A DNA stretch of 26,739 nucleotides from Pavlovales sp. CCMP2436 (GCA_026770615.1 MU631941.1:36866-63604), one strand, 5' to 3'. Positions 9,013-17,981 are shown, counted from the first letter of the stretch. Notes: a model not told the origin generated them from the sequence alone. Numbers and translations: made by a program.

Positions 9013-10541
9013 ATGGCTGCGGTCGCCTCCGATGTGGGGACGTTCTTGCGCGGCGCGCGCGAGGCGCACGCCGACGTGTCGGACGACTACGCGCGCATGG
9101 AGGAGCTCTACACGCGCAAGCTGTGGCACCAGCTGACGCTCGCTATCGCCGCGTTTGTCGCGCAGCCGCGGCTGCAGGGGACCGACGGCGACGAGCTGGC
9201 GCAGCTGTACGAGCACTTCATCAGGCACTTTGAGCTCAAGATGAACTCGCTCTCGCTTGCAAAGCTCGTCATCGCAATCTCGCGCTTCTTCCCCGCAGAG
9301 CGCGCCAGCATGTTCGTCTCGGCGCTGGTAAGCAAAGTCTCGGCCGACCAGGAGGCCGTCACGCTGTGCAAGACGGAGATCGCGCGGCTCAAGCTCAAGA
9401 CCGGCGACGTAGCCGGCTGCAAAGAGCTGCTGGACGAGGCGCAGGTCACCGTTGACCTGCTGGCCGGCATGGACGTCGACATCCACATCTCCTACTACAC
9501 GACTCTCGCGCAATACTTTAAGGTACGCACCGGAGCCTCTGTCCGCCTCGCTCGCCCTGCTCGCCTCGCGCGTCCGCACCCGCATCTCATGCACCTGCTC
9601 AACCCCAACCCCCTTCCCTCTGCGCGCAGCTGCAAGGACCCGCGATGCAGTTCTACAAGGCGGCGCTGCTGCTGCTCTCCTACCAGCCGCTCGACAAAAT
9701 GGAACCGTCCGACGCGCTCACGCTCTCGTTCGACCTTGGACTCGCCGCGCTCGTGGCCAAGTCGGTGTACAACTTCGGCGAGCTGCTGCAGCACCCGATC
9801 GTGGCGCAACTCGAGAGTGCGACCGAGCACGCCTGGCTTGCGCAGCTGCTGCGCGTCTTCAACGCAGGTGATATCGAGATGTACGAGCAGCTCATCGGCG
9901 CGCACCGCGCGCAGCTCGAGGCGCAGCCTGCGCTCGTGGCGCACGCGGCGTTCCTCAAGGAGAAGATTGCGCTGATGAGCCTGATGGAGCTCGTCTTCGG
10001 CCACGTGGGCCCGCAGGCGAACCACAAGCTCAGCTTCGAGCTCGTGGCGCAACGCGTCCGCCTGCCCGTCAGCGAGGTGCGCTTTTTAATCATAGTTTGA
10101 ACGCCTCCCCACTTGCAGCCCCTGTCGGGGGTGAGCTAGGCCAGGCTCGAGGCAGACATGCCAGGCTTGACGCAGGGGCCGGGGGGCCCGCGCCGCCTTC
10201 GCGCGCTGCTTGCAGCCTTTCCGCCGCTCGCCCCCGCTGGTCCTCCACTGCCACGCGCGCTCATCCGCCGCCCTGCGCGCCGCGCCCTCCCCCACCGCGC
10301 CCCCCACCGCGCGCAGGTGGAGCTACTGTTGATGCGCGCCATGTCGCTCGAGCTGGTCCGCGGCGAGATCGACGAGATCGACCAGATCATCACAGTCAGC
10401 TGGGTGCAACCGCGCGTGCTCACCGCCGCGCAGGTGGCCAGCATGGCGGAGCTGCTGCAGGGGTGGAAGACGCAGGTGGGCACGTCGCTCCTGTTCCTCG
10501 AGGCGGAGGCGCCTGAGTTCGGACAGGACGCCAACTTCTAA
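9013..10541 (+). CDS. RPN9: 26S proteasome regulatory subunit RPN9 / PSMD13
   Basis: Three exons, 9013-9522, 9630-10076 and 10317-10541, give 393 aa, close to the ~376-390 aa usual for the family. Introns are phase 0 with gtacgc...gcgcag (107 bp) and gtgcgc...gcgcag (240 bp) borders. Family hallmarks are YTRKLWHQLT (33-42), LYEHFIRHFE, the VYNFGELLQHPI block in exon 2, and the C-terminal PCI/winged-helix end with VRGEIDEID and SWVQPRVL (347-354). The join E319/V320 reconstitutes the winged-helix segment SEVELLLM. Rpn9 is a non-ATPase lid subunit of the 19S particle, acting in lid assembly and placement of Rpn10 in the cytosol and nucleus (established knowledge). The start is the first ATG before the conserved N-terminus; the frame is open upstream but has no ATG. 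It looks intact and is ordinary for a eukaryotic nucleus. Confidence 0.95.
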
Positions 10542-10907
10542 GCTCCTCCGCCGGGTCGGGCAATGGCCGCGGCGCCTCGCTCGACGACGGCCTCCCGCCG
10601 AAACATGTCGTGAACACGGGTCTATGCCACCAAAAACAGCTGAACACCCTCCGGAACACACAGTTGGTCACGGGTGCCCGGCTCCCCGGATATATGCAGA
10701 GCTTTCCAGGCCGGTGCACTCCGCGTCCCTCGTCGAACCGTCGTTATGAACCGACGACAATGAGGGGTCTCGCCGCGGATCAAATTATGTAGTAATACAG
10801 TAACCGTCGCAAGACAGAGCTAGTGCTACTCTACAGTCTGCGGAAATCGATGTAATTGAAATCTAATTGGCTGACTCCATGCTATAGGGGGGTTGGGGTG
10901 CAGATAA
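10542..10907. other. Intergenic, RPN9 3' side
   Basis: No gene is visible. GC content falls from the RPN9 end toward the foldback at 10908. A GAACCGACGACAATGAGGGG segment near 10748 resembles GAACCGACGTCGATGAGAGG near 14429, so short dispersed sequence is present. No canonical AATAAA stands out. Confidence 0.4.
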
Positions 10908-11209
10908 CCTTTTCCTTCTCATGACGGGCTGGGATTCAGCGCATCGCGCTTGGACCATCCCATCGGGTGCTTATGGCGAGGCCATAGCGGAAGAATAAAC
11001 TGATCCGACCACTTCTTGGCCACCTGCCACGCACGACGGTCGTCGCCGACGCACACGACGACTGGTCTCACGACGACGACGACAAGCGAACGACGACCAA
11101 TGATTTGCCCGATCAGTTTATTCTCGCGGCTATGGCTTCGCCACGAGCACCCGGTGGTATGGTCCGAGCGCGAGCGCCCCACGAGTTGACCAGCATGCGA
11201 AGGAAAAGG
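10908..11209. mobile_element. Foldback element with ~100 bp imperfect inverted arms
   Basis: The left arm (10908-11006) and right arm (11110-11209) are inverted copies. Both begin CCTTTTCCTTC at the outside and share GGACCAT, GGGTGCT, ATGGCGA, GCCATAGC and AGAATAAACTGAT going inward. The central ~100 bp is rich in ACGACG repeats. No ORF of note lies inside. The outer flanks read GATAA on the left and TAATG on the right, so a TAA or TA target duplication is conceivable but not proven. The chromodomain ORF's ATG begins two bases after the right arm. Confidence 0.8.
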
Positions 11210-11211
11210 TA

Positions 11212-11919
11212 ATGCATCGAGCGATTTTGAGGAGCTCAACTTTCAAAATACATAGTGACGTCCATCATGAAATTGCATGTACCCCTGTGGTGCGGCTTTG
11301 GCCTCGCTGCTCCTCCTCTTTGGGTCCATGCTCGATGGCTCGCGCACGAGAGCGCAGCACCCGTGCTCCACCCAGGCCGCCGTGTTTTGTCAGTGCAGCC
11401 GGAGCCGATCCTTCGGCCTGCAAAGCATCCCTCGCAGTGCTGGGAGGTCGTGGCGCGCGTCGAGAGACAACTGACGGGGAAAGCATCCGGGTGGACGTCA
11501 GAGGCAAGACTGCTCATGACGGCGACCAAAGACGCTGTGCTCGAGAGCCTGGATCGTCGACGTTCACCCTCTCGGACATCGAGGTGCTCGTGGCAGCGCG
11601 GCGAGTGCGCGTGCCGGACGTGGAGCTCGTCGAGGCGCGGCAAGGTTCGCGCCGCGCCGAGCACAGCACTCGGCGGTTTGTCATCTCGCCCGACTCGCTC
11701 CAGCAGATCCGCGCGGAGATGCCGACGTTGGACGACGAGTGGGAGGTGGAGAAGGTGCTGCAGTACCGCACATACTACCGCCAGGAGCAGTGGCTCATCA
11801 AGTGGAGGGACTACGGCGAGGATCGCAACACGTGGGAGCCTCTCGCTCACCTGAGCGACGACGTGCAGGTCGACGCCCAGCGCGTGAAGGAGCTCTGCAT
11901 TGGAAGGCAGCTCGCGTGA
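11212..11919 (+). CDS. Chromodomain protein (235 aa as read), N-terminal half doubtful
   Basis: The C-terminal region is a clear chromodomain. It has EWEVEKVLQYR (176-186), QWLIKWRDYGED (193-204) and NTWEP (206-210), with W177, W198 and Y201 at the three aromatic-cage positions of HP1-type domains. Such modules read methyl-lysine on histones, or target Ty3/gypsy integrases to chromatin (established knowledge). Coding character is good from about 11570 to the TGA at 11917. Upstream, the next frame (11255-11570) looks more coding-like, for example CWEVVARVERQL near 11442. The true protein may therefore switch frame by an intron or frameshift, and the ATG at 11212 may not be the real start. A stand-alone chromo protein and a decayed retroelement tail are both possible. 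It directly follows the foldback element and is convergent with the next gene. Confidence 0.55.
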   Translation: MHRAILRSSTFKIHSDVHHEIACTPVVRLWPRCSSSLGPCSMARARERSTRAPPRPPCFVSAAGADPSACKASLAVLGGRGARRETTDGESIRVDVRGKTAHDGDQRRCAREPGSSTFTLSDIEVLVAARRVRVPDVELVEARQGSRRAEHSTRRFVISPDSLQQIRAEMPTLDDEWEVEKVLQYRTYYRQEQWLIKWRDYGEDRNTWEPLAHLSDDVQVDAQRVKELCIGRQLA

Positions 11920-12362
11920 GTCAGGGCGCGTCAGGACTGAGACACGCGCGCGCATGACGGTGACGTCAACGGTGTAAGCCAAATTGAGTTAAAGTAGGCA
12001 CCGAATTTCAAATTTTCGCTTCGCTGGGGGAGGACCCCCAGACCCCCCCTCTGCAAGTGACTGCCAACAGACCCCCCTTTAGCGTGGGGTCAGCCAATTT
12101 TAAACATGTTCTTAAACTAAATTTTGACGACTAGTACTAACAATAATAGTGCCCATAAAATAACTAGTGCCTAATTATAGTAGTTATAGTGCCTATTTGA
12201 AATACGATAATAATATGGCCGAGAGAGAGAAAGAGAGTCCTAGGCCATCCAAATTTGTTTGTTTTAATATTATTCAGATCATTATATCTAGCCCTACTTA
12301 ACTTGTAGAGTGGTAGACGGGCATGAGGCATTCCTTCCACTCATCTAGGTCTGCGTCGCAGC
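11920..12362. other. Convergent intergenic region with a G/C hairpin
   Basis: This lies between two 3' ends. It is AT-rich after 12100 and contains a GA-rich run near 12222-12237. CTGGGGG at 12024-12030 pairs perfectly with CCCCCAG at 12035-12041 and is followed by ACCCCCC, like the module at 8748-8776. I see no gene in it. Confidence 0.5.
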
Positions 12363-14317
12363 TCATCTGATCCTGCCCGACGGCGGCCGGGACGGCGGGA
12401 GGCCTTGCCGCCGCTGGGACCCGGCGCTGCTGAGGCTGTGCATCGACCTGAGGCCTTGCATCGTCTGGAGGTGCGAGCCGACGGTGCCTGCGCTCGGACT
12501 GCCGGGGGCGGGCAGCGAGTTGCGCCGCCCAAAGTTGGCCGGGCCAGGCGGCAGGTGCAGCGGCTGCGCCGCGTCGACGTGCAAGGCCTGCGTCACCGCG
12601 CGCGCGATGAGCGGCTTGCTAGTGAAGTCGGAGAGAGCAACGGCGGAACCCGCCGTGCGCTCGAGCGCTTTTCCTTCGTGCCGTGCGCCCGAGAGCATGG
12701 TCTCCAACCTGGCGAGGCGCGTGAGGAAGACCCCCTGCTGCCTGCCCGAGTCGGGCGAGACGAAGAACTCGCGCCCGGCCAGCGCCAGCTGCTGCACCTC
12801 GCGCCGCAGCTCGATGTACTCGACGAACGTGACGGGCCGCCGGCCGCTCGCCTCGGCCCACGCGGCCTCCACCTCATCCTGCGCCTGCCGCGCCTCGTCC
12901 GCCACCGCGCGGGCCCTCGCCAGCGCCTCTTCGTGCTCCGCGCCGAGGCGCTCGACCGCCTGCAGCTGGCCGGCCAGGGCGAGCGCCTCCTCGGCCTGGA
13001 CGCGCACCACCTGCCGGGAGGCGTCTGCGTCGGCGCGCGCCTTCTTCGCCTCGCGCTCGCGCGCGGCGAGCTGCTCCTTGGTCGCGAGCATCTCGGCGGC
13101 GAGGCGCGAGCCCTCGGCGGCGGCCGCGCCCTCGCGCTTCTTGGCGTCGGCGCTCTGTTTGGCCTTGTCCGCGCGCAGCTTCTCCTGCAGCCGGTGCACC
13201 TCGGCGCGCGCCTCGTCGCCCTCTCCGCGCGCCGCGTCGCACTCGGCGTGCAGGCGCGCCTTGTCCGCGCGCGCCTTGTCGGCATCGGCGCGCGCGGCCG
13301 CGGCCAGCGCCTCCGCCTCCTTGGCCGCGCCGGCCGCGCGCGCGCCGAGCGCACTGGCGAACGCGACGCCGGCGGCGAGCCGCAACGAGATGGCGGCCAC
13401 GTCACGCGCCGCCTCCGCTAGCGCGCGCTGCACCTCTGTGCGGAGCAGCACGTGCGCCCGCCGCGTCAACGCTGCGCGCCGCGCTAGCGCCACGCACTCG
13501 AGCGCGAGCCTGCGCGCGGCGGCGTCCTGCGCCGATCCGGAGGCCGCGTCCATCTGGGCGCGGAACGACGCCACGTCCTTGGCGGCGCTGGCCGCGGCGG
13601 CCCTGGCCTGCGCGCCCTCTCGGCTCGCGTCGGCCAGCTGCGCGATGAGCGTGTGGCGCTCCCGCTGGGCCGCGAGCTGCTGCTCCTTGGCCGCCTCCTC
13701 CGCTTGGCTAAGAAGAGGGACACCCACACACACGCACACGGGGGGGTACACCCACATACACACACACGGGGGGGGGGGATGCGGCAGCGGCGTGTGAGTC
13801 GAGCGCGCCTCTCGGGCGGCCAGCGTGGCAAGGTGTGCCGCACGCAGCGTAGAGGCATGCACCTCTTCTGCTCGCGCAAGGCCTTGGCCTCGGCTGCAAA
13901 GGTCCTGGCCTCGGACTCGGCCTGCTGGGCTTGGGCGCGGGCTGCGGAGAGGTGCCCACTTTGTACGCTCTTCTCGCCGGCCTGCTGCGCAGCTTTGGCC
14001 GTGTACTCGTCCTTGGCGCGCACGAGCGCCTCCTGCAGCTGGGCCACATCGTACTCGAGCCGGTCGGCCGCAGCCTTATAATCGGTACTGCCGGCCCCGA
14101 GCTTGCCCTGTAGGCAGTCCTCGGCGCGCAGCAGCATCAGCGGCAGGAAGTCGGTCGCCTTGAACTTGCCCTCCAGCCGCTGCGGCACGCCGAAGATATA
14201 GGCCGAGGGTACGGGGAAGTGTGTGCGCACGTAGGACAGGCTCGTGGTGCTCGTGATGCGAATCCCCGTCCCCTCTTGCCCCTCCAGGGCAAGGTGCAGA
14301 TCAGAGGACTTCGTCAT
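12363..14317 (-). CDS. Coiled-coil protein, 599 aa, two exons, family unknown
   Basis: Exon 1 is 14317-13863 and exon 2 is 13707-12363 on the minus strand. The 155-bp intron has GTGCAT and CTTCTTAG borders, and the phase-2 join gives REQKSQAEEAAKEQ, continuing the coiled coil. Start: the frame opens at a TTG, and the first ATG at 14317 gives MTKSSDLHLALEGQ. A compact head with SYVRTHFPVPSAYIFGVPQR (28-47) and FKATDFLPLMLL (52-63) precedes a long Ala/Glu/Lys/Arg coiled coil from about residue 80 to 440. Then comes a conserved-looking segment TFVEYIELRREVQQLALAG, and a Ser/Pro/Gly-rich tail ends in SGRIR before TGA. I do not recognise the family. The head-plus-rod build suggests a structural cytoskeletal or membrane-tether protein. 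Its composition resembles the giant protein at 1942-8148, but I see no convincing shared motif. Confidence 0.8.
13708..13862 (-). other. Intron with duplicated GT/C-run microsatellite
   Basis: On the plus strand two related units, each an ACACAC-rich stretch followed by a G run (G7 near 13741 and G9-10 near 13769), lie in tandem about 30 bases apart. On the transcribed strand they form C-runs and GT repeats that supply the pyrimidine-rich tract before the 3' splice site. Length polymorphism is likely. Confidence 0.75.
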
Positions 14318-14730
14318 CGCAGTCAATATTCCTGCCCCCCGGCGGAAGGGCCGAATTTAACCGGTCGCGGCAACTTTAAACTTCAACCTTGAGTGTGGCG
14401 ACTCCTCGCGAGAGAGACGTCGTTGCGAACCGACGTCGATGAGAGGTTTCACCCACAACGCCCCTCCCCCCCCTTCCCCTTCTGCTCAAAAAATGGAACA
14501 CCGACCGAAACCGGGGAAAAAACGGAACACCGTACTCCCACCGTACTCCACCCTTGACCGGACGCTCGACTCCTCGCCAAGCTCAATACTGGCACTGGGT
14601 TCGCCGGGGCGGCCCGAGGTACTCCCTTGCCCGAGGCGTCGGGACAGCCGTTCGCTTCAGGCGCACGCCGGCCGAGGCTGCGGAACGTTGGCCGGGCTTC
14701 GAACGGGCCGAGCTGCTCTACGGCGGACGG

Positions 14731-15630
14731 ATGGCCTCGACGTCCTGCCTGAATGACCCGCGGGCCGCCTACCGGCAGTGGCTACAGCGCCTCTGCGCGG
14801 GCGAGTCGCGCCAGGCTACCATCGTGCGCGAGATGCGTGCGGCCCGCGCGCGTCGCCTCATGCTCGCGCGAAGCTTCTCCACCGACGGCGAGGACGGCTC
14901 CCTCCTCGTCCTCGAGGAGTCGCCAAGGCAGGGCATCATGAGCGACCATCGGCGCAAACTCCGGCTGCACCTGGGACCGGTGGAGCTCTCCTGGGACCGC
15001 GGCCTCCGGCTCAAGCCCAAGTTCTGTTTCGGTCTTCAAGGTGGCGCTTTCTATGCGGTTTTGGGCGTGCGCGATATTCGCAACGGGCTGGCGGTTGAGG
15101 CGTGGGCCATGGCGTACCTCTCTTTTGCGGGAGTGGGCAGCTCGCTCGCCGAATTTCTGGAGTCGGTACACGCCATGGATGCCGTGCCTGTGTTGGACAC
15201 GCTGCTCTCCACGGTGCCGCATCTTCTAGGACTGGTGCTTCGTCTTACCGGGGTCGATGTGGAGGACGCAGCGCACGAGGTGGCGGGGGTTGTGCTGGTT
15301 TATGTGGGCGCGGGGGTTACGGCCGGCATTCATCTGGGCTACGCAGATCGGGCTGGCTACCACATGCTGGGCGTCGAGGGCACCGTCGCGACCGGCCTCG
15401 GTCTCGGACTTACGTTTAGGGTTGGCGTCCACCGCGACGGCATGTCGATGCGGCTGGTCCTATGGGTCGGTAATGTAGGTGTCGACGTTACTGTGTCGCT
15501 GAAACCCGATACTATGTGGCGGAGACGCTCAGAGTCGCCGCAGTCGCCGTGGCTGCCAGTGCGGCAGCGATCGCAGGCGACCCCGGGAGACCCGGAGCAG
15601 ATCCCGATGCTCACGGCGGACAGCGTCTGA
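14731..15630 (+). CDS. Unrecognised protein, at least 299 aa, 5' end uncertain
   Basis: The frame is open from 14443 to TGA at 15628-15630, but its first ATG is at 14731. Codons from about 14600 are already coding-like (for example TPAEAAERWPGFERAELLYG just before the ATG). The true start therefore probably lies upstream, by splicing from another frame or a non-ATG start; an ATG in another frame lies at 14439. The N-terminal third is helical and Arg/Ala-rich. The rest alternates short hydrophobic and glycine-rich segments, such as LRLHLGPVELSWDRGLRL, VVLVYVGAGVTAGIHLGY and ATGLGLGLTFRVGVH, suggesting beta-rich or membrane-associated structure. The tail is Ser/Pro/Gln-rich and polar. I do not recognise a family. 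It is divergent from the coiled-coil gene ending at 14317. Confidence 0.65.
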   Translation: MASTSCLNDPRAAYRQWLQRLCAGESRQATIVREMRAARARRLMLARSFSTDGEDGSLLVLEESPRQGIMSDHRRKLRLHLGPVELSWDRGLRLKPKFCFGLQGGAFYAVLGVRDIRNGLAVEAWAMAYLSFAGVGSSLAEFLESVHAMDAVPVLDTLLSTVPHLLGLVLRLTGVDVEDAAHEVAGVVLVYVGAGVTAGIHLGYADRAGYHMLGVEGTVATGLGLGLTFRVGVHRDGMSMRLVLWVGNVGVDVTVSLKPDTMWRRRSESPQSPWLPVRQRSQATPGDPEQIPMLTADSV

Positions 15631-15979
15631 CGTGCAGTGCGCGGCCCGTTGGCGGTCACCAACTGGGACTCTTAAACCGCGAGCTTTGAAATAATTATCT
15701 CTGACATGCGTTTGAGTGTTTGTTGAGTAATTTTAAATGATTTTGAAACTGTCAAATATTGAATATTCAATAATAAACAATTTTTTATATTGAATCGCCA
15801 ACGTAACAAACAGATCAAGCGTTCAAATGATAATCACTTCAATCTAGTTAATCGGAATCCTAACTATATTTCAATATACAGCGTATTATTTTGACGGGGG
15901 TTTAGCTAGTTGCATAGGTAGTTCAAGCTGATTTTTTGCGGACGCGATCTGAATTAATGGCGTTTCTAAGTTCTTATTC
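15631..15979. other. AT-rich intergenic spacer
   Basis: This sharply AT-rich DNA follows the 15630 stop, with TTGAATATTCAATAATAAAC near 15757 and many A/T runs. AATAAA near 15771 could serve as a polyadenylation signal but is about 140 bases past the stop. No gene is seen. Confidence 0.45.
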
Positions 15980-16240
15980 TATATAAAATGTATCGGGAGC
16001 CCAAGTGTCCTCTCACTTGGGCTCTGTCTGACATCCTGATTGCCATCCTAACTATAGGAAATTGCCACCCTTCCACAAAGGGGTCCACAGAAAAGGTGGT
16101 TACGCTTGCTCGCTCTATTCCTAATATAGCTCTCTCTCTCTCTCTAGCTACCTTCGACGCTCACGCGTCTCGTACTCCAATCCTCTCTGAGCTCGTGCTT
16201 GCGTTCAACACCGCTAGCCTCTCAATAAAATGTGACCGCC
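15980..16240 (+). promoter_or_regulatory. Hairpin leader repeat, copy b, with TATA-like box
   Basis: CTATATAAAA at 15979-15988 precedes a perfect 11-bp hairpin: GAGCCCAAGTG (15997-16007), loop TCCTCT, CACTTGGGCTC (16014-16024). TGTCTGACATCC follows, as in copy c. Farther on (16133-16215) a CT-repeat, CTTCGACGCTCACGCGTCTCG and GCTCGTGCTTGCG match copy c at 25405-25485. In copy c this block leads into ankyrin codons; here it ends near CCTCTCAATAAAATGTGACC, a diverged version of the same junction, and no ankyrin frame follows. The layout suggests a promoter plus 5' leader carried by a repeat family. Transcription is not shown. Confidence 0.65.
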
Positions 16241-16300
16241 TATATGAAAAGCCATCAGCCGAGAGCCCGGGAACGCGCGAGCTCACAAACGAAGTCACAC

Positions 16301-17266
16301 TCACATCTCAGCAGAGTTCTCCGTGTCTGACATGTTCAATCGGCACTCAGTCAGCAGGTTTGGCGTGACCGCGTAGGCGATGAACCACTGAGAGCGCGTG
16401 ACAGGCGGTATATGCCCGGCGAACTTGGGCATGCTACCCGCCTCTTGCACACGCCGCTCGGCGCCAGTATCGGCAGCAGGCGCACCATAATCGGGTGGAG
16501 GCGCAAAGAGTGCGTCTAGATCTGCTCTGAGGGGGTGGCCAGCGGCCAAGGTTGGCAGCAGATCGTCTGTTGGCACCAGGTTGGCCCGATACGGCGTCTG
16601 CGCGAGCTTGCGTGCACCTGCGGGGTACAGGAGGTACGCGCCGGCCTTCCACAGCGCCGGAGGGTTGAGCTCGAGCTGACGCTCCTCGTCGACGGGGAAC
16701 TGCGGGCTGGCCTCGCCGGGTTTGCGCGCCACGATCGGCTTGGAGAGCAAGTACACCAGGTCCGGTGGCGTCGCGCCGTGCTCGGCCGTCGCGCGCGCGA
16801 TGGCGTCGAGCACGTGCATCAGCTTTGACGCAAACCCTGCGGGAAAGAGGATGTCGTCTTCGAGCACCAGCGTTGGCCGTCGCTCGCCGCAGTCCGCGCG
16901 CGCAGCGGCCGCCTCCCACACGCGCAGGTGGCTGATCGCACAGCCGATCTCGCCCCACTTGAGCCCGCGCTGCATGAACCTCGACGGGTGGCCCTTGATC
17001 CGCCACCCATCGTAAACTACGTATCCGTGCGCGCGCAGCCATTCAGTGTCGATGGCACTCCCGTCGACTGCTTCGAAGACGGCAGGCTGGAGGCCGGCAG
17101 CGCGCGCGCGCCCCAGCATAGACGCGCGCTTCGCCGGCCGCCGTGCAAGAGATATGACCACCGCGCGGTCCAGGGCGCTCGCCATCCTCGCCTCCACGCC
17201 CACACCATCCCCCGACGCCATCCCCCCACTTTCCAGCCTCGGGACTTGAGACGGTGCGCTTGCCAT
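16301..17266 (-). CDS. Glycosyltransferase family 25 protein (321 aa)
   Basis: The core matches the GT25 / LPS-collagen galactosyltransferase family. It has VVISLARRPAKRASM (36-50), GEIGCAISHLRVWE (105-118), an acidic VLEDD motif (134-138) expected to bind metal and sugar nucleotide, KAGAYLLYPAGARKL (207-221), PTDDLL (232-237) and a C-terminal SDTE (313-316). Family members move galactose or glucose from UDP-sugars onto collagen hydroxylysine or lipo-oligosaccharide; the acceptor here is unknown. The first ATG is at 17266; ATGs at codons 16 and 28 are alternatives nearer the domain. No signal peptide or KDEL-like tail is evident, unusual for a secretory enzyme, so an upstream exon may be missing. 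The TGA overlaps a GTGAGT, a good 5' splice site, so an extra 3' exon is conceivable, though the SDTE end suggests the domain is complete. Confidence 0.85.
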   Translation of the reverse strand: MASAPSQVPRLESGGMASGDGVGVEARMASALDRAVVISLARRPAKRASMLGRARAAGLQPAVFEAVDGSAIDTEWLRAHGYVVYDGWRIKGHPSRFMQRGLKWGEIGCAISHLRVWEAAAARADCGERRPTLVLEDDILFPAGFASKLMHVLDAIARATAEHGATPPDLVYLLSKPIVARKPGEASPQFPVDEERQLELNPPALWKAGAYLLYPAGARKLAQTPYRANLVPTDDLLPTLAAGHPLRADLDALFAPPPDYGAPAADTGAERRVQEAGSMPKFAGHIPPVTRSQWFIAYAVTPNLLTECRLNMSDTENSAEM

Positions 17267-17355
17267 CTCCACCTCTCCCTCCCCCGACCCACCTCCCCCG
17301 CACGCGGCGGGCCACTAAATTAAAGAAAGCGAGAAATTCCACGATCCTTCCGCGG

Positions 17356-17514
17356 GGCCGGCTCTTAGAAAAGGCGTAACGTACGGGGATTATCCGCGGT
17401 ATCCGTGGGGCCCCGTGGGCCCCCGGGCTATGTGACAAGTTAGTTATATGTTAGTCACATGGGCGCCTCCGGCGGGGCCCCCGGGGGCCCTGCGGGGCTT
17501 TCTAAGAGCCGGCC
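17356..17514. mobile_element. GC-rich foldback element upstream of the GT25 gene
   Basis: GGCCGGCTCTTAGAAA at 17356-17371 pairs perfectly (16 bp) with TTTCTAAGAGCCGGCC at 17499-17514. Inside, GGGCCCCCGGG-like blocks and ATGTGAC/GTCACAT (about 17430-17460) continue the inverted symmetry around an AT-rich centre. There is no ORF of note. It sits about 90 bp upstream of the GT25 start and could affect its promoter, or be a small non-autonomous element. Confidence 0.7.
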
Positions 17515-17568
17515 GCGGGGGCCCGAATGCCGCGCTCGCTCTAGCTCGCTCGACGCCTGCGTGCACCC

Positions 17569-17619
17569 TTCCGGCGTCCGAGATCATCGCTTCAAATCTT
17601 CCGGCGTCCGAGATCATCT
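17569..17619 (+). repeat. 30-bp-period direct repeat
   Basis: CTTCCGGCGTCCGAGATCAT occurs at 17569-17588 and again at 17599-17618. The 30-base period keeps any reading frame. It lies just upstream of the small zinc-finger ORF, in the same open frame, which has no ATG before 17656. Confidence 0.85.
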
Positions 17620-17655
17620 CTTCGTCAGGTGGTCGCGACCGTACAGGCCGGCCGG

Positions 17656-17763
17656 ATGTCGCTCGCTTGCTGGAATTGCCAGCGCGTGATCGAATGCGCG
17701 ATCTGGCAGAAGGCGATGTGCGCGTCGTGCCTCAAGGTGAACGACGTTGTGAATACGTACTGA
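17656..17763 (+). CDS. 35-aa ORF with LSD1-type zinc-finger spacing
   Basis: ATG at 17656 to TGA at 17761-17763. The peptide contains CWNCQRVIECAIWQ and MCASCLKVNDVV. The cysteines follow C5-x2-C8-x13-C22-x2-C25 and are followed by x2-VN. That is exactly the spacing and tail of plant-type LSD1 zinc fingers (C-x2-C-x13-C-x2-C-x2-[VI]-N), with an extra Cys at 14. Codons are strongly G/C-ending, as in the confirmed genes here, which argues for real coding. LSD1-type fingers occur in regulators of cell death and in metacaspases (established knowledge). A peptide this short would be either a free mini-zinc finger or the last exon of a longer gene: the frame is open upstream to 17545 but without an ATG. 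The GYPRGA-like loop typical of LSD1 is absent, so homology is tentative. Confidence 0.45.
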   Translation: MSLACWNCQRVIECAIWQKAMCASCLKVNDVVNTY

Positions 17764-17981
17764 AGCCACCTAAAACATTAGTCTTCCACGTCATACTACC
17801 TAGTTAAATGAGGCTCGGAGCTCAGGGCGCGTCCGCCATCGTGATTTCTTTGACAACGTAGTTAGGAAACGTTACCTACTGTGAGAGCGAAGAGGGCGGG
17901 CGGGGTGGGGAGACAATGACAACGCGCTTGTACGCATACGACAGCGTTGATGGTGGGCATACAGTTACATCCGAGTAAGTT
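17764..17981. other. Intergenic spacer
   Basis: Mixed composition with no recognisable gene. GAGTAAGT at 17974-17981 resembles a 5' splice site just before the next ATG, but no upstream exon can be supported. Confidence 0.35.

Noticed and set aside
12405..13797. Long plus-strand frames opposite the 599-aa coiled-coil gene
   Set aside because: These are composition shadows; the minus strand gives a spliced, heptad-rich protein with proper splice borders.
15988..16368. 126-codon plus-strand frame starting MYREPKCPLT
   Set aside because: It translates the hairpin leader repeat and then the antisense of the GT25 3' end. A similar peptide at 25161 reflects shared repeat DNA, not a protein family.
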